DNA from: Alphaproteobacteria bacterium
GTDB lineage: Bacteria > Pseudomonadota > Alphaproteobacteria > SHVW01
Direction: 5' to 3'
DNA length: 40,524 nt
Assembly: GCA_009694085.1 (NCBI GenBank)
Contig: SHVW01000009.1
Span: 1 to 40,524, forward strand
Part shown: piece after piece, positions 1 to 7,396 of the stretch
How the letters are laid out: the number at the start of each line of letters is the position of its first letter
Position numbering within the stretch: the first letter of the stretch is position 1
Made by a program: the position numbers and the translations under genes
Notes under the pieces: model-generated
Database searches by the model: none
The model's input: the letters and a program-made list of their open reading frames with translations, nothing else
What the model was told of the DNA's origin: nothing

Positions 1-377
1 CACCGACCAGGGTAGCCAGTTCACCAGCCTCGACTTCACTGCTGTGCTCACGGACGCGGAGGTCGCGATCTCCATGGATGGGCGGGGCCGGTGCCTGGAC
101 AACCCTCGCCAGCTTCGCTGCCTCGGTCATCGAGCGCCTGTGGCGGTGGCTGAAATACGAGGCCGTCTACCTGCACGAGATGACCGATGGCTTCGCAGCC
201 GAGCGCGTCATCGGTGAGTGGATCGCGTTCTACAACACCGAGCGGCCCAACTCCGCCCTTGCCGGCGCGACGCCGGCGGAGGTCTATCGGGCCGGCCGGC
301 CTGTGGATATGATGGAAAGGCTGACGCCTTGCCCACATCTTCACAGGCCCAACAGCAGCAAAAAGCGTTTAATATGA
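1..377 (+). pseudogene. IS3-family transposase (orfB) C-terminal remnant, frameshifted
   Basis: This is the end of an IS3-type DDE transposase; the gene begins before the window. In the frame starting at base 2 it reads TDQGSQFTS, containing the second catalytic Asp, and then SMDGRGRCLDN. In the third frame from base 126 it continues VIERLWRWLKYEAVYL, with the catalytic Glu, and FYNTERPNSALAGATPAEVY. The family normally joins these blocks directly (DN-VFIERLW). Here about 22 extra bases (104-125), flanked by a CCTCG repeat, separate them and shift the frame. The element should therefore not make active transposase unless frameshifting rescues it. The reading frame ends at 377. I could not identify the terminal inverted repeat. 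A related decayed fragment lies at 28216-28264. Confidence 0.85.
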
Positions 378-860
378 TTCGGGCTTTGGCAGCATGATCA
401 GCAATCGGAATACACTTTAACGACGCTGCCGACCTGTCCAAACAACCAGGGCCAGATCAAAGGCCGTTGCGTAATGCCGTCATGAGATGGTTTTTTTATC
501 AGAGATGGATAGTGTCGGGTGGTGGATCATCTGACGTCCTTGTTAGACAGATCAGCATGCGCATTGAAATTGAGCTGTTCGTCATCATATTGGCGATCTT
601 TTTTGGATGGTTTTTCGCTTTGCCATTTATTCGTGGTTGGCTCATTCACGCGGCTTCAAATTTGGAATTCAAGACAAAGGTGATTGCGTCCCGCGTCCGA
701 TAATAGGCGGATTGCAGCAGCATGCGCGCCACGGAAGAAAGTCATGATCAAAAACGGACAAGAAAATTCGGCGCTAGAATACTAAATCGGCCCGGCGCCA
801 GGGAAAATTCAGGATCGGAGCAACATTCTTGCATCGGGCAATGTAGCCGATGGCAAGGGG
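378..860. other. A+T-richer spacer between IS remnant and higBA
   Basis: This 483-base stretch is visibly poorer in G+C than the catabolic genes to its right and has no convincing conserved gene. It holds one doubtful small ORF (described separately) and otherwise only short unsupported frames. I see no RNA gene, array or clear terminator. Its composition and its position between an IS remnant and a toxin-antitoxin pair suggest transferred or decayed DNA. Confidence 0.5.
557..703 (+). CDS. possible small membrane protein, unrecognised
   Basis: This short frame would encode 48 residues from the ATG at 557, or 78 residues from an upstream ATG at 467. Residues about 6-22 (ELFVIILAIFFGWFFAL) are strongly hydrophobic and would form one membrane segment, followed by a short tail rich in Lys and Arg. 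I recognise no family and there is no strong Shine-Dalgarno sequence. The DNA is A+T-rich, where chance hydrophobic frames are common, so this may not be a gene. The shorter start is preferred because the upstream extension shows no sign of being structured. Confidence 0.2.
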   Translation: MRIEIELFVIILAIFFGWFFALPFIRGWLIHAASNLEFKTKVIASRVR

Positions 861-1190
861 CTATACACCGAGCGCCTGTTCGCGGATCGGCTCCCGCCGC
901 TGGATGGTGCGCTTGATTTCCGCCCCGATCTGCTCGGCCGCAAGGTCGAGTTCGTAGCTTTTCTGCAAGTTCATCCAAAACGCCGCTTCCACGCCCAACC
1001 ACTGTTCCAGGCGTAGGGCTGTGTCGGCTGTCATGGCGCGCTTGCCGGCGATTAGTTGGTACAGCCGGTTCGACGGCACGTGCAGTTCGCGGGCCAGTTC
1101 GGCCGGTGACAGGTGCAGCTCGGCTAGCTCATCGGCCAGAACAGTGCCGGGATGGATCGGATAGACCAGTCGCTTTTTTGTCTTTGCCAT
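861..1190 (-). CDS. higA: HigA-family antitoxin (XRE helix-turn-helix)
   Basis: This is a 109-residue cytoplasmic antitoxin that should bind and neutralise the HigB toxin encoded just upstream and repress the pair's own promoter. The N-terminus has the typical IHPGTVLADEL opening. Residues about 28-52 (LSPAELARELHVPSNRLYQLIAGKR) form the XRE helix-turn-helix; the dimer-type tail includes MTADTALRLEQWLG and FWMNLQKSYEL, typical of the VapI/HigA group. Its ATG at 1190 is preceded by GGGAG at good spacing. The toxin-first gene order matches higBA loci. It is the only recognisable DNA-binding regulator in the window and is probably local to this pair. Confidence 0.92.
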   Translation of the reverse strand: MAKTKKRLVYPIHPGTVLADELAELHLSPAELARELHVPSNRLYQLIAGKRAMTADTALRLEQWLGVEAAFWMNLQKSYELDLAAEQIGAEIKRTIQRREPIREQALGV

Positions 1191-1203
1191 GGCGGTTCTC
1201 CCG

Positions 1204-1500
1204 CTAGTGATAATCCACGATTTCGATGTTGAACGGTTTGGGGCGGTTGTCCGGCCACTCGAAGCACACGCGCCAGCGTTGATTGATGCGTATGCTATAT
1301 TGACCCTTGCGATCGCCGCCCAAGGACTCGAAACGGTTGCTCGGCAACAACATCAGGCCATGGCGCGAAACCGAGGCGTTCAAGATCGATAGGCGTTTCT
1401 TTGCCTGTTCCTCGAACTCTTGAAACTCTTTCACCCGTTCACCCGCCGCGAAACGCGCCGTTCGCTTGTCCCGATATTGCGGCGGGTCTGATTCCGTCAT
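1204..1500 (-). CDS. higB: HigB-family toxin (RelE/ParE superfamily)
   Basis: This 98-residue protein is the toxin of a type II toxin-antitoxin pair. HigB toxins are RelE-fold endoribonucleases that cut mRNA on translating ribosomes. The diagnostic block FESLGGDRKGQYSIRINQRW followed by RVCFEW sits at about residues 57-82, and the family ending EIVDYH is intact. Length is close to the usual 92-100 residues. The stop is 13 bases before the higA start, so the two are co-transcribed leftward. The start codon has no obvious Shine-Dalgarno. A short perfect palindrome lies 54-66 bases upstream. The intact C-terminus suggests an active toxin. Confidence 0.92.
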   Translation of the reverse strand: MTESDPPQYRDKRTARFAAGERVKEFQEFEEQAKKRLSILNASVSRHGLMLLPSNRFESLGGDRKGQYSIRINQRWRVCFEWPDNRPKPFNIEIVDYH

Positions 1501-1553
1501 TGCCGTTTCGGACGCCTGTTGTCGCCGAACACGCCATCACGATGACACGAACC

Positions 1554-1566
1554 GACGTACTACGTC
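1554..1566. promoter_or_regulatory. palindrome upstream of higB, candidate HigA operator
   Basis: GACGTA, one central C, then TACGTC form a perfect 13-base palindrome 54-66 bases upstream of the higB start. HigA antitoxins autorepress by binding palindromes near their promoter, so this is a reasonable operator. Binding by this particular HigA is inferred, and no -10/-35 pair was assigned with confidence. Confidence 0.4.
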
Positions 1567-1610
1567 TAGCGTCTATTTCTGACCAGGAGACTGCCGCCGC
1601 ACCAAAAAAC

Positions 1611-2741
1611 TCACCCCACCCGCAACCCCGCCTTCACCATCCTCGGCATGACTTCGGCGACGAAGAACGGCATCTCCTTGAGGTAATCGAGGAAGCTGAT
1701 CGAGGTGCCGGCGAGGCCTAGGCCGTGCATGCGCTGGAATTCCTCGACCAGATCGTCCGGCGTGCCGACCAAGGGATAGGCGCCGGGATAGGAGCCGGAA
1801 TAGCTCTTGCCCGTGGCGCGGGAGAAGCGGGTCATGAGCGGGCGGTCGATATAGCGGGGATCGCTGGTCGAGGTCAGGCCCTTCTGGCGCTTGTAGTAGT
1901 CGAGGGAGTCCCGGTCGGCCATCTCCTCGGCGAAGTAGTAGTAGAAATCCTCCGCCTCCTTCCGCGAGGGCCGGCAGACCGCGTGGCTCATGGTGTAGAG
2001 GTCGATCCGGCGGTCGTATTTCGCTGCGTGGGCGCGGACATTGTCGACCAACCCCTTGCCCTGGTCGATCTCGGTCATGGTGGTGAAGAGCACGTCGGCG
2101 GATTGGGCGGCGAAGCCGCGCCCCTTGGGCGAGAAGCCGGCGGACATGACGACCGGCCAGGGCCGCTGCACCGAGAGCGGATCGGTCACCAGGCCTTTGA
2201 GCTTGTAGAACTCGCCGTCCCAATCGAAGGGCGCGCCGCCCTCGAGCATGCGGGCGAAGATGCGGAACCATTCCAGCCCCTGGTCGTAGCGGCGCTCGGG
2301 ATCGATGGTGACGCCGTGCTGGTCGAACTCGTCCTGGTTCCAGCCGCACACGATGTTGAGCCCGGCGCGGCCGTGGCTGACGTGATCGATGGTGGCGAGC
2401 GCCTTGGCGGCGAAGGCGGGGGTGACGAGGGGCACGTGGATGGTGGAGAAGATGGCGATGCGCTCGGTCACGGCGGCCAGCGCCGCGCCATGGGTCAGCG
2501 TCTCGAAGGAGCGGCCGAGATTGTTGGCGGCGCCGCCGAAGCCGCGCCATTTGGCCACGGGCAGGATGAACTCGATGCCGGTGCGGTCGCACAGCTTGGC
2601 GAGTTCGACGATATCGTCCCAGCGTGCCGGCCAGCGCTCGGGCGCGCGGCTGATGGTCAGCCCGCCGTCGCAATTGGCGTTGAACACGCCGAGCTTGAAC
2701 GGGTTGGGGCCGAACATGGGGTGGTCGCGGCGGGCGCTCAC
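1611..2741 (-). CDS. LLM-class flavin-dependent oxygenase, RutA-like
   Basis: This 376-residue luciferase-like protein should use reduced FMN and O2 to oxidise a small substrate in the cytoplasm. KWRGFGG at residues 64-70 and the GLNIVCGWNQDEF block near 128-139 align with RutA, the pyrimidine-ring-opening oxygenase, and with the related sulfone/sulfonate oxygenases. The start is a GTG at 2741 with GGGAG upstream; an ATG at 2717 is the alternative. It lies 11 bases after the alpha/beta hydrolase gene in the same operon and diverges from a RutE-type reductase, which supports a Rut-like role. No flavin reductase (RutF) is in the window. The exact substrate cannot be read; a sulfone or other amide substrate is equally possible. 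Confidence 0.9.
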   Translation of the reverse strand: MSARRDHPMFGPNPFKLGVFNANCDGGLTISRAPERWPARWDDIVELAKLCDRTGIEFILPVAKWRGFGGAANNLGRSFETLTHGAALAAVTERIAIFSTIHVPLVTPAFAAKALATIDHVSHGRAGLNIVCGWNQDEFDQHGVTIDPERRYDQGLEWFRIFARMLEGGAPFDWDGEFYKLKGLVTDPLSVQRPWPVVMSAGFSPKGRGFAAQSADVLFTTMTEIDQGKGLVDNVRAHAAKYDRRIDLYTMSHAVCRPSRKEAEDFYYYFAEEMADRDSLDYYKRQKGLTSTSDPRYIDRPLMTRFSRATGKSYSGSYPGAYPLVGTPDDLVEEFQRMHGLGLAGTSISFLDYLKEMPFFVAEVMPRMVKAGLRVG

Positions 2742-2752
2742 CTGACGCTCCC

Positions 2753-3595
2753 TTATTTCGAGTCGAGGAAGTCGAGCATGATGCGCGCGGTCTCGGCGAT
2801 GCCGGTCTCGTCCTCACGGCTCGGCGTGGCGATCTTGCGGGCGTCGGGAATCAATTTCACCGCGTCGTCCATGTGATCGCGGAGCTGGTCCTTGGGTGCG
2901 GCGGTCACCATGACGGGGTTGGCCATGCGCGGCAGGCGTTCGCGCTTGGGATAATTGAGCGCGGCGCGGTAGGATTTGAAATAGGTCCGGCTCGCCTTGA
3001 GCACTTCCAGCACCTCGCCATGGAGCTGCTCGGCGCTGGGCAGGCCGAGGCCGCGCACGTTCTTCGCGCCGCGATCCCACCAGGGCCAGAAGATATGGGC
3101 GTCGCGCACCATGGACCACGCCGCCATCAATTGCGTGCCGTTGAGATCGACGGGAATGTCGGGCGCGTGATTGTTGCCGAGCAGCTGCGCGCGCGCATCG
3201 GGCGCGAAGACGGAGACGCCGTCGAGCACGACGCGCCCGATGCGGTCGCCATGGCGGCCGGACAACTCGGTGCAGATCGCCGCGCCGGTGTGGTAGCCGT
3301 AGATGTCGAAGCGATCGAGACCGATCGCCTGGAGCGCGCGGAAATGGGCGGCGGCGAGATCGTCGATGGCCGGAACTTCTTTTGCCAGGGGGGAGGAGTC
3401 GCCGTTGCCCGGCGTGTCCGGCGCGATGACGTGGCGGCGCTTCGCCATGCAACGCATGAGCGGCACCAGGCTGTAGGACGAGCCGGGGGAGCCGTGGAAC
3501 ATGACCAATCCAGGCAGATTCGGGTCGCCACAGCTGCGATAATGGACTTCGCCGTCCCCAATATCGACGAAGTGGCGCAATATGCGATCCGACAT
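2753..3595 (-). CDS. alpha/beta hydrolase with GYHTG nucleophile elbow (RutD-position)
   Basis: This is a 280-residue alpha/beta-hydrolase-fold protein. It has an HGSPGS oxyanion segment (residues 34-39), APDTPGNGDS (58-67) and a helical lid with FWPWW. The nucleophile elbow reads G-Y-H-T-G, so His102 occupies the place of the usual Ser, Cys or Asp. No His follows in the last 30 residues, where the triad His normally sits. The same two departures occur in the 280-residue paralog at 19832-20674. In Rut operons a hydrolase (RutD) speeds carbamate breakdown, and this gene is in that position beside the RutA-like oxygenase. GGAGG precedes the ATG at good spacing. It may be a non-hydrolytic lyase or binding protein. 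Confidence 0.9.
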   Translation of the reverse strand: MSDRILRHFVDIGDGEVHYRSCGDPNLPGLVMFHGSPGSSYSLVPLMRCMAKRRHVIAPDTPGNGDSSPLAKEVPAIDDLAAAHFRALQAIGLDRFDIYGYHTGAAICTELSGRHGDRIGRVVLDGVSVFAPDARAQLLGNNHAPDIPVDLNGTQLMAAWSMVRDAHIFWPWWDRGAKNVRGLGLPSAEQLHGEVLEVLKASRTYFKSYRAALNYPKRERLPRMANPVMVTAAPKDQLRDHMDDAVKLIPDARKIATPSREDETGIAETARIMLDFLDSK

Positions 3596-3611
3596 GGCAT
3601 CCTCCGATATG

Positions 3612-3634
3612 ACGGCGCTAATCTAGCGCCGTCG
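3612..3634. promoter_or_regulatory. 23-bp palindrome in divergent promoter, candidate operator
   Basis: GACGGCGCTA, three central bases and TAGCGCCGTC form a perfect 10-bp-arm inverted repeat in the 76-bp gap between the divergent hydrolase and RutE-type genes. Its symmetry and position fit a dimeric repressor site controlling both directions. It begins 17 bases upstream of the leftward start. No regulator gene is nearby, so the protein is unknown. Confidence 0.6.
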
Positions 3635-3645
3635 CCGCCGGAATT

Positions 3646-3657
3646 GAAACGTTTCAT
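3646..3657. promoter_or_regulatory. TGAAACGTTTCA palindrome, LacI/GalR-type operator candidate
   Basis: A perfect 12-bp palindrome with a central CG and an AACGTT core sits 14 bases upstream of the RutE-type start. Operators of this shape are typical of the LacI/GalR repressor family. It is the second palindrome in the same short divergent promoter. A LacI-type regulator is inferred only from shape; none is encoded in the window. Confidence 0.5.
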
Positions 3658-3671
3658 ACGAGGGCGCAAAT

Positions 3672-4256
3672 ATGCTGGACGATCGCGGGCTCGATCTGAT
3701 GTTTCGGTCGGCGCGCAGCCACAATGGCTGGCGGCCCCAGCCGGTTGGGGACGACGCGCTGCGCCGGTTGTGGGATCTGATGAAAATGGCGCCGACCAGC
3801 GCCAATTGCTCGCCCGCGCGCCTGGTCTTCGTGCGTTCGGCCCAGGCCAAGGAACGCCTGCGGCCGGCCTTGAGTGCGGGAAACGTTGAGAAAACCATGG
3901 CCGCGCCTGTTACGGTCATCGTCGGCTACGATCTCCAATTCTACGAACACCTGCCCCGGCTGTTTCCCCATGAGCCCAGCGCCAAGACTTGGTTCACCGG
4001 CTCGGCCGCCACGATCGAGGCCACGGCATTTCGCAACGGCACGCTCCAGGGCGCCTATCTGATCATGGCAGCGCGCGCCCTTGGGCTGGATTGCGGGCCG
4101 ATGTCGGGCTTCGACAATGCCAAGGTCGACGCCGCGTTCTTTCCCGGCGGCACGATCAAATCGAATTTTCTGTGCAATCTTGGCCATGGCGATCCGGCCA
4201 AACTGCATCCGCGCAGCCCGCGCCTGGATTTCGCCGACGCCTGCCAGATCCTGTGA
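3672..4256 (+). CDS. rutE: RutE/HadB-family malonic semialdehyde reductase-like nitroreductase
   Basis: This 194-residue FMN-binding nitroreductase-fold protein closely follows RutE, which reduces malonic semialdehyde to 3-hydroxypropionate in uracil breakdown. The blocks [57 protein letters not shown] and [13 protein letters not shown] run in family order, and length matches E. coli RutE. The ATG at 3672 follows a weak AGGGCG. It diverges from the RutA-like/hydrolase pair and is 10 bases before an SDR gene, so the four genes form a Rut-like set. No RutB, RutC or RutF is present, so the semialdehyde reduced here may differ from that of uracil breakdown. Confidence 0.9.
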   Translation: MLDDRGLDLMFRSARSHNGWRPQPVGDDALRRLWDLMKMAPTSANCSPARLVFVRSAQAKERLRPALSAGNVEKTMAAPVTVIVGYDLQFYEHLPRLFPHEPSAKTWFTGSAATIEATAFRNGTLQGAYLIMAARALGLDCGPMSGFDNAKVDAAFFPGGTIKSNFLCNLGHGDPAKLHPRSPRLDFADACQIL

Positions 4257-4266
4257 GGGTACCAAG

Positions 4267-5031
4267 ATGTCGTTCAAATCCAGCGCGGTCATGATCACGG
4301 GTTCCGCCGGCGGCATCGGCGGCGCCGTCGCCGAGGCCTTCGCGCGCGAGGGCGCACGGCTTGCCCTGATCGACACCCGGGCCAATGCCGAGCAGGCCAC
4401 CCGGTTGCAGGCGCTCGGCGCCGAAGTGTTGGAACACCCGGCCGATGTGCGGGACGCGCGGGCGCTGTCCGCAGCGGTCGAGGCCATGCTTGCCGCCTAT
4501 GGCCGGATCGACGTGCTGGTGACGGCGGCCGGTGTCATTTCATCCGGCCCGGCCGAGGCGATCGCCGAAGACGAATGGCAGCGCGTGATCGGCATCAATC
4601 TCACCGGCACGTTCCTGTCCTGCCAGGCGGTGATGCCGGCCATGCGGCGCCAGCGCTATGGCCGCATCGTGACCTTGGGTTCCCTGGTCGCGCGCAATGG
4701 CGGCAATGCCCGGCCCTGGATCGACCGCGCCGAGATTACCCGCGCATCGAACGCGGCCTATGGTGCGTCCAAGGGCGGCGTCCATGCGCTGACGATGTTT
4801 CTCGCCAAGGATCTGGCGGCCGATGGCGTGACCGTCAATGCGGTGGCGCCCGGACCGGTCGCGACATCCATGCTGGCGGATTATCCCCAAGCCTTGAAAC
4901 AGCTCATCCCGATCGGGCGCATGATGAACGCGGCCGAAGTGGCCGCGGCGATCTTGTTTCTGGCTCGACCCGATTCTGCCGCCATCACCGGCGAAATCCT
5001 CGACATCAACGGCGGCGTGGCGATGGGCTGA
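4267..5031 (+). CDS. SDR-family NAD(P)-dependent oxidoreductase
   Basis: This 254-residue classical short-chain dehydrogenase has the cofactor loop TGSAGGIG (residues 11-18), D at the end of beta-2 (ALIDTR, favouring NAD), catalytic Ser139 and the Y165-G-A-S-K169 pair. NAVAPGPVATSM and the ending GEILDINGG are typical of the FabG-like group. The start at 4267 is chosen because it directly precedes the Rossmann strand; the longer open frame upstream overlaps the RutE-type gene. It follows that gene by 10 bases and is probably co-transcribed. The substrate is presumably a hydroxy- or oxo-acid from the same pathway, but that is inference. Confidence 0.9.
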   Translation: MSFKSSAVMITGSAGGIGGAVAEAFAREGARLALIDTRANAEQATRLQALGAEVLEHPADVRDARALSAAVEAMLAAYGRIDVLVTAAGVISSGPAEAIAEDEWQRVIGINLTGTFLSCQAVMPAMRRQRYGRIVTLGSLVARNGGNARPWIDRAEITRASNAAYGASKGGVHALTMFLAKDLAADGVTVNAVAPGPVATSMLADYPQALKQLIPIGRMMNAAEVAAAILFLARPDSAAITGEILDINGGVAMG

Positions 5032-5305
5032 GCGGTCTCGCCCCACTATTTGGAAACGTTATCTTATGGAGTCCGCTAATATCGGGTACCGTTTTCAACC
5101 ACTAATTTTCCTGCGGCCTCGCGGTCAATCGGCTGGTTTCTGCCGAAAATTATACTATGTCTCGGCCTGGGCTCGTGCGAATTAGATCGTAATCGACCCG
5201 CTAAAGTGGATCAATGTTCGCTGGATTGACGCCCATATGAGAACGTTTTAACGTCGCGTTCGCGGCTGTTTTCTGGCGGGTCGGTGACACATTTAGGAGC
5301 AGGTG
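5032..5305. promoter_or_regulatory. intergenic promoter region before the hyu-liv operon
   Basis: This 274-base gap holds no gene I can support. It is less G+C-rich than its flanks and should carry the promoter of the long hyu-liv operon. Two AACGTT cores occur, at 5055-5060 (in GGAAACGTTATC) and 5242-5247 (in AGAACGTTTT). Both are imperfect versions of the palindrome at 3646-3657. AGGAG at 5295-5299 is the ribosome-binding site that points to the ATG at 5306. No clear terminator for the preceding SDR was seen. Confidence 0.4.
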
Positions 5306-7387
5306 ATGGGCTACAGGGTCGGGATCGACGTCGGCGGCACGTTTACGGATTTTGCGCTGTATGACGACGTCGCGGGCCGGCTCAGCATCGGTAAGGTGCT
5401 GACCACGCCGCAAGATCCCTCGATCGCCGTGCTCCAGGGCCTGGACGAGCTGACCCAGAAGATCGGCATCGCGGCTGGCGATCTGACCGACGCCATCCAC
5501 GCCACCACGATCGCCACCAATACCGTGATCACGCGCAGCGGACCGAAGACGGCCTTGCTGACCACGGAAGGCTTCCGCGACGTGCTGATCATCGCGCGCC
5601 AAAAGCGGTGGGAGCTTTACGACAACTCGATCGACAAGCCCGTGCCGGTCGTGCCGCGCCAATACATCTGGGAAGTGCCGGAGCGCATGCTCCATGACGG
5701 CACGATCCGGCGCAAACTGAACGAGACGGCCGTGCGCAGCGCCGCGCGCGCCATGATCAAGGCCGGCATCAAGGCGGTCGCTATCTGCTTCCTGCACAGC
5801 TATGCCAATCCCGCCCATGAGCGCCGGGCCGCCGAGATCGTCCGCAAGACCTCGCCCGAGCTGCTGGTGACCATCTCGTCCGAGGTCTCGCCGATCTACC
5901 GGGAATATGAGCGCGCGAGCACGACCACGCTGAACGCCTATCTCATGCCGGCGGTTAGCGCCTATGTCGGGCGCATCGAGGCCGGCCTGGCCAGCCGCGA
6001 CTTCAAGCGCAAGCTTTTCATCATGCAATCCAATGGCGGCGTGGCGATTCCCGAGATCGTTGCCCGCTTCCCCATCCGCATCATCGAAAGCGGCCCGGCC
6101 GCCGGCGTGTTGACCGCGGCGCGCTATGCCGAGTCCGCCGGAACGTCCAACATCATGTCCTTCGATATGGGCGGCACCACCGCCAAGCTGTGCCTGATCG
6201 AAAATGGCCGGCCGGCGCTGACCGGCTCCTTCGAAGTGGACATGGTGCGGTTGAAGAAAAACAGCGGCCTGCCCATCAACATCCCGGCCATCGACCTGGT
6301 CGAAATCGGCGCCGGCGGCGGCAGTATCGCGCGCGTCGACCTCGGCGCCATCGCGGTTGGGCCGGATAGCGCCGGCTCCGATCCCGGCCCGATCTGCTAC
6401 GGTCGCGGCGGTACCGAGCCGACCGTGACCGACGCCGATCTTTTGCTGGGCTATCTCAACGCCGATTATTTCCTGGGCGGGCGCATGCGGCTCGACGCCG
6501 CCGCCGCGCGCCGCGGCATCGAGCGCCAGGTGGCCGAGCCGCTCAAGATGGACACTATCGCCGCGGCTTGGGGCATGCACGAGGTGGTAACGGCCCAGAT
6601 GGCCCAGGCGGCGCGCGTCGTTTCGGTCGGCAAAGGCAAAGACCCCCGCCATTTCGCCTTCATCCCCTTCGGCGGTGCCGGCCCGGTTCATGGCGCGCGA
6701 CTGGCACGCATGCTGGGCTGTCCGCGCATCGTCTTTCCCCATGGTGCCGGCGTCGAATCGGCAATCGGCCTGCTCATGGCGGAGCCGGCCTTCGATCTCG
6801 CGCGCACGCGCATCACCGCGCTCGGCCGCGACACGCTGGTTGAGATCAACGAGGCCTTTAAAGACCTGGAAGCCCAGGGCCGCGCCCAGCTCTCGGCCTG
6901 CGGCATCGGGGCCGATGGCCGTATCCGGCGCAGCGCCGATATGCGCTTCGCCGGTCAGGGCTATGAGATCAATGTGAGTCTGCCCGACGGGCCGTATCGC
7001 GCGGGCGATGTGGATCGCCTGAGCCGAGCGTTCTTCGACGCCTATGCCGCCACCTATGGCGACCGCGCCTTCGACCGTAAGGACGCGGTCGAGATCGTTC
7101 ATTTCCGCATCACCGCGTCGAGCCCGGTGCCGGCCTTCAAACTGGAAGGCGCCGCCGCCGATGGCAGCGACGGCGCCCATGCGCTCAAGGGCAGCCGGCG
7201 CGTCTATTTCCCCGAAACCAACGGTTTCACCGATTGCCCCGTCTATGATCGCTATCGGCTGCGCGCCGGCGACAGCTTTCCCGGCCCCGCCGTGGTGGAG
7301 GAACGGGAATCGACGGTCGTGATTCTTCCCGATAGCCGAGCGCGGGTCGACCGCGACGGCAACATTGTTGTCGATCTCGCGGGTTGA
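5306..7387 (+). CDS. hyuA: hydantoinase/oxoprolinase A subunit (HyuA-like, ATP-dependent)
   Basis: This 693-residue protein is the ATPase-type subunit of a hydantoinase/oxoprolinase/acetone-carboxylase family enzyme. These enzymes use ATP to activate an amide, imide or ketone for ring opening or carboxylation. The first phosphate motif RVGIDVGGTFTDF lies at residues 4-16 and the second, SFDMGGTTAKL, near 283-293. FGGAGPVHG follows near 454. Length is typical. ATG at 5306 is preferred over an adjacent GTG at 5303 because AGGAG is well spaced. It is the first gene of an operon with two B subunits and an ABC importer, so the imported compound is probably its substrate. N-methylhydantoin, hydantoin or a lactam are possible; sequence does not decide. 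Confidence 0.93.
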   Translation: MGYRVGIDVGGTFTDFALYDDVAGRLSIGKVLTTPQDPSIAVLQGLDELTQKIGIAAGDLTDAIHATTIATNTVITRSGPKTALLTTEGFRDVLIIARQKRWELYDNSIDKPVPVVPRQYIWEVPERMLHDGTIRRKLNETAVRSAARAMIKAGIKAVAICFLHSYANPAHERRAAEIVRKTSPELLVTISSEVSPIYREYERASTTTLNAYLMPAVSAYVGRIEAGLASRDFKRKLFIMQSNGGVAIPEIVARFPIRIIESGPAAGVLTAARYAESAGTSNIMSFDMGGTTAKLCLIENGRPALTGSFEVDMVRLKKNSGLPINIPAIDLVEIGAGGGSIARVDLGAIAVGPDSAGSDPGPICYGRGGTEPTVTDADLLLGYLNADYFLGGRMRLDAAAARRGIERQVAEPLKMDTIAAAWGMHEVVTAQMAQAARVVSVGKGKDPRHFAFIPFGGAGPVHGARLARMLGCPRIVFPHGAGVESAIGLLMAEPAFDLARTRITALGRDTLVEINEAFKDLEAQGRAQLSACGIGADGRIRRSADMRFAGQGYEINVSLPDGPYRAGDVDRLSRAFFDAYAATYGDRAFDRKDAVEIVHFRITASSPVPAFKLEGAAADGSDGAHALKGSRRVYFPETNGFTDCPVYDRYRLRAGDSFPGPAVVEERESTVVILPDSRARVDRDGNIVVDLAG

Positions 7388-7396
7388 GGTGCGACC

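Noticed and set aside
722-916. A 64-residue rightward frame after the small membrane ORF
   Set aside because: No motif, no ribosome site, and it runs antisense into the end of the real higA gene.
1573-2817. A 414-residue leftward frame overlapping the oxygenase gene
   Set aside because: It is Arg/Pro-rich with no family motifs and lies in another frame of the well-conserved LLM oxygenase; it is a high-G+C shadow.
3878-3891. GGAAACGTTGAG inside the RutE-type gene as another operator copy
   Set aside because: It is coding sequence for a conserved RutE segment (SAGNVEK) and is not palindromic.
5201-7180. A 659-residue leftward frame antisense to hyuA
   Set aside because: It is Gly/Ala/Arg/His-rich without motifs, while the opposite strand encodes an intact HyuA with conserved ATP motifs.
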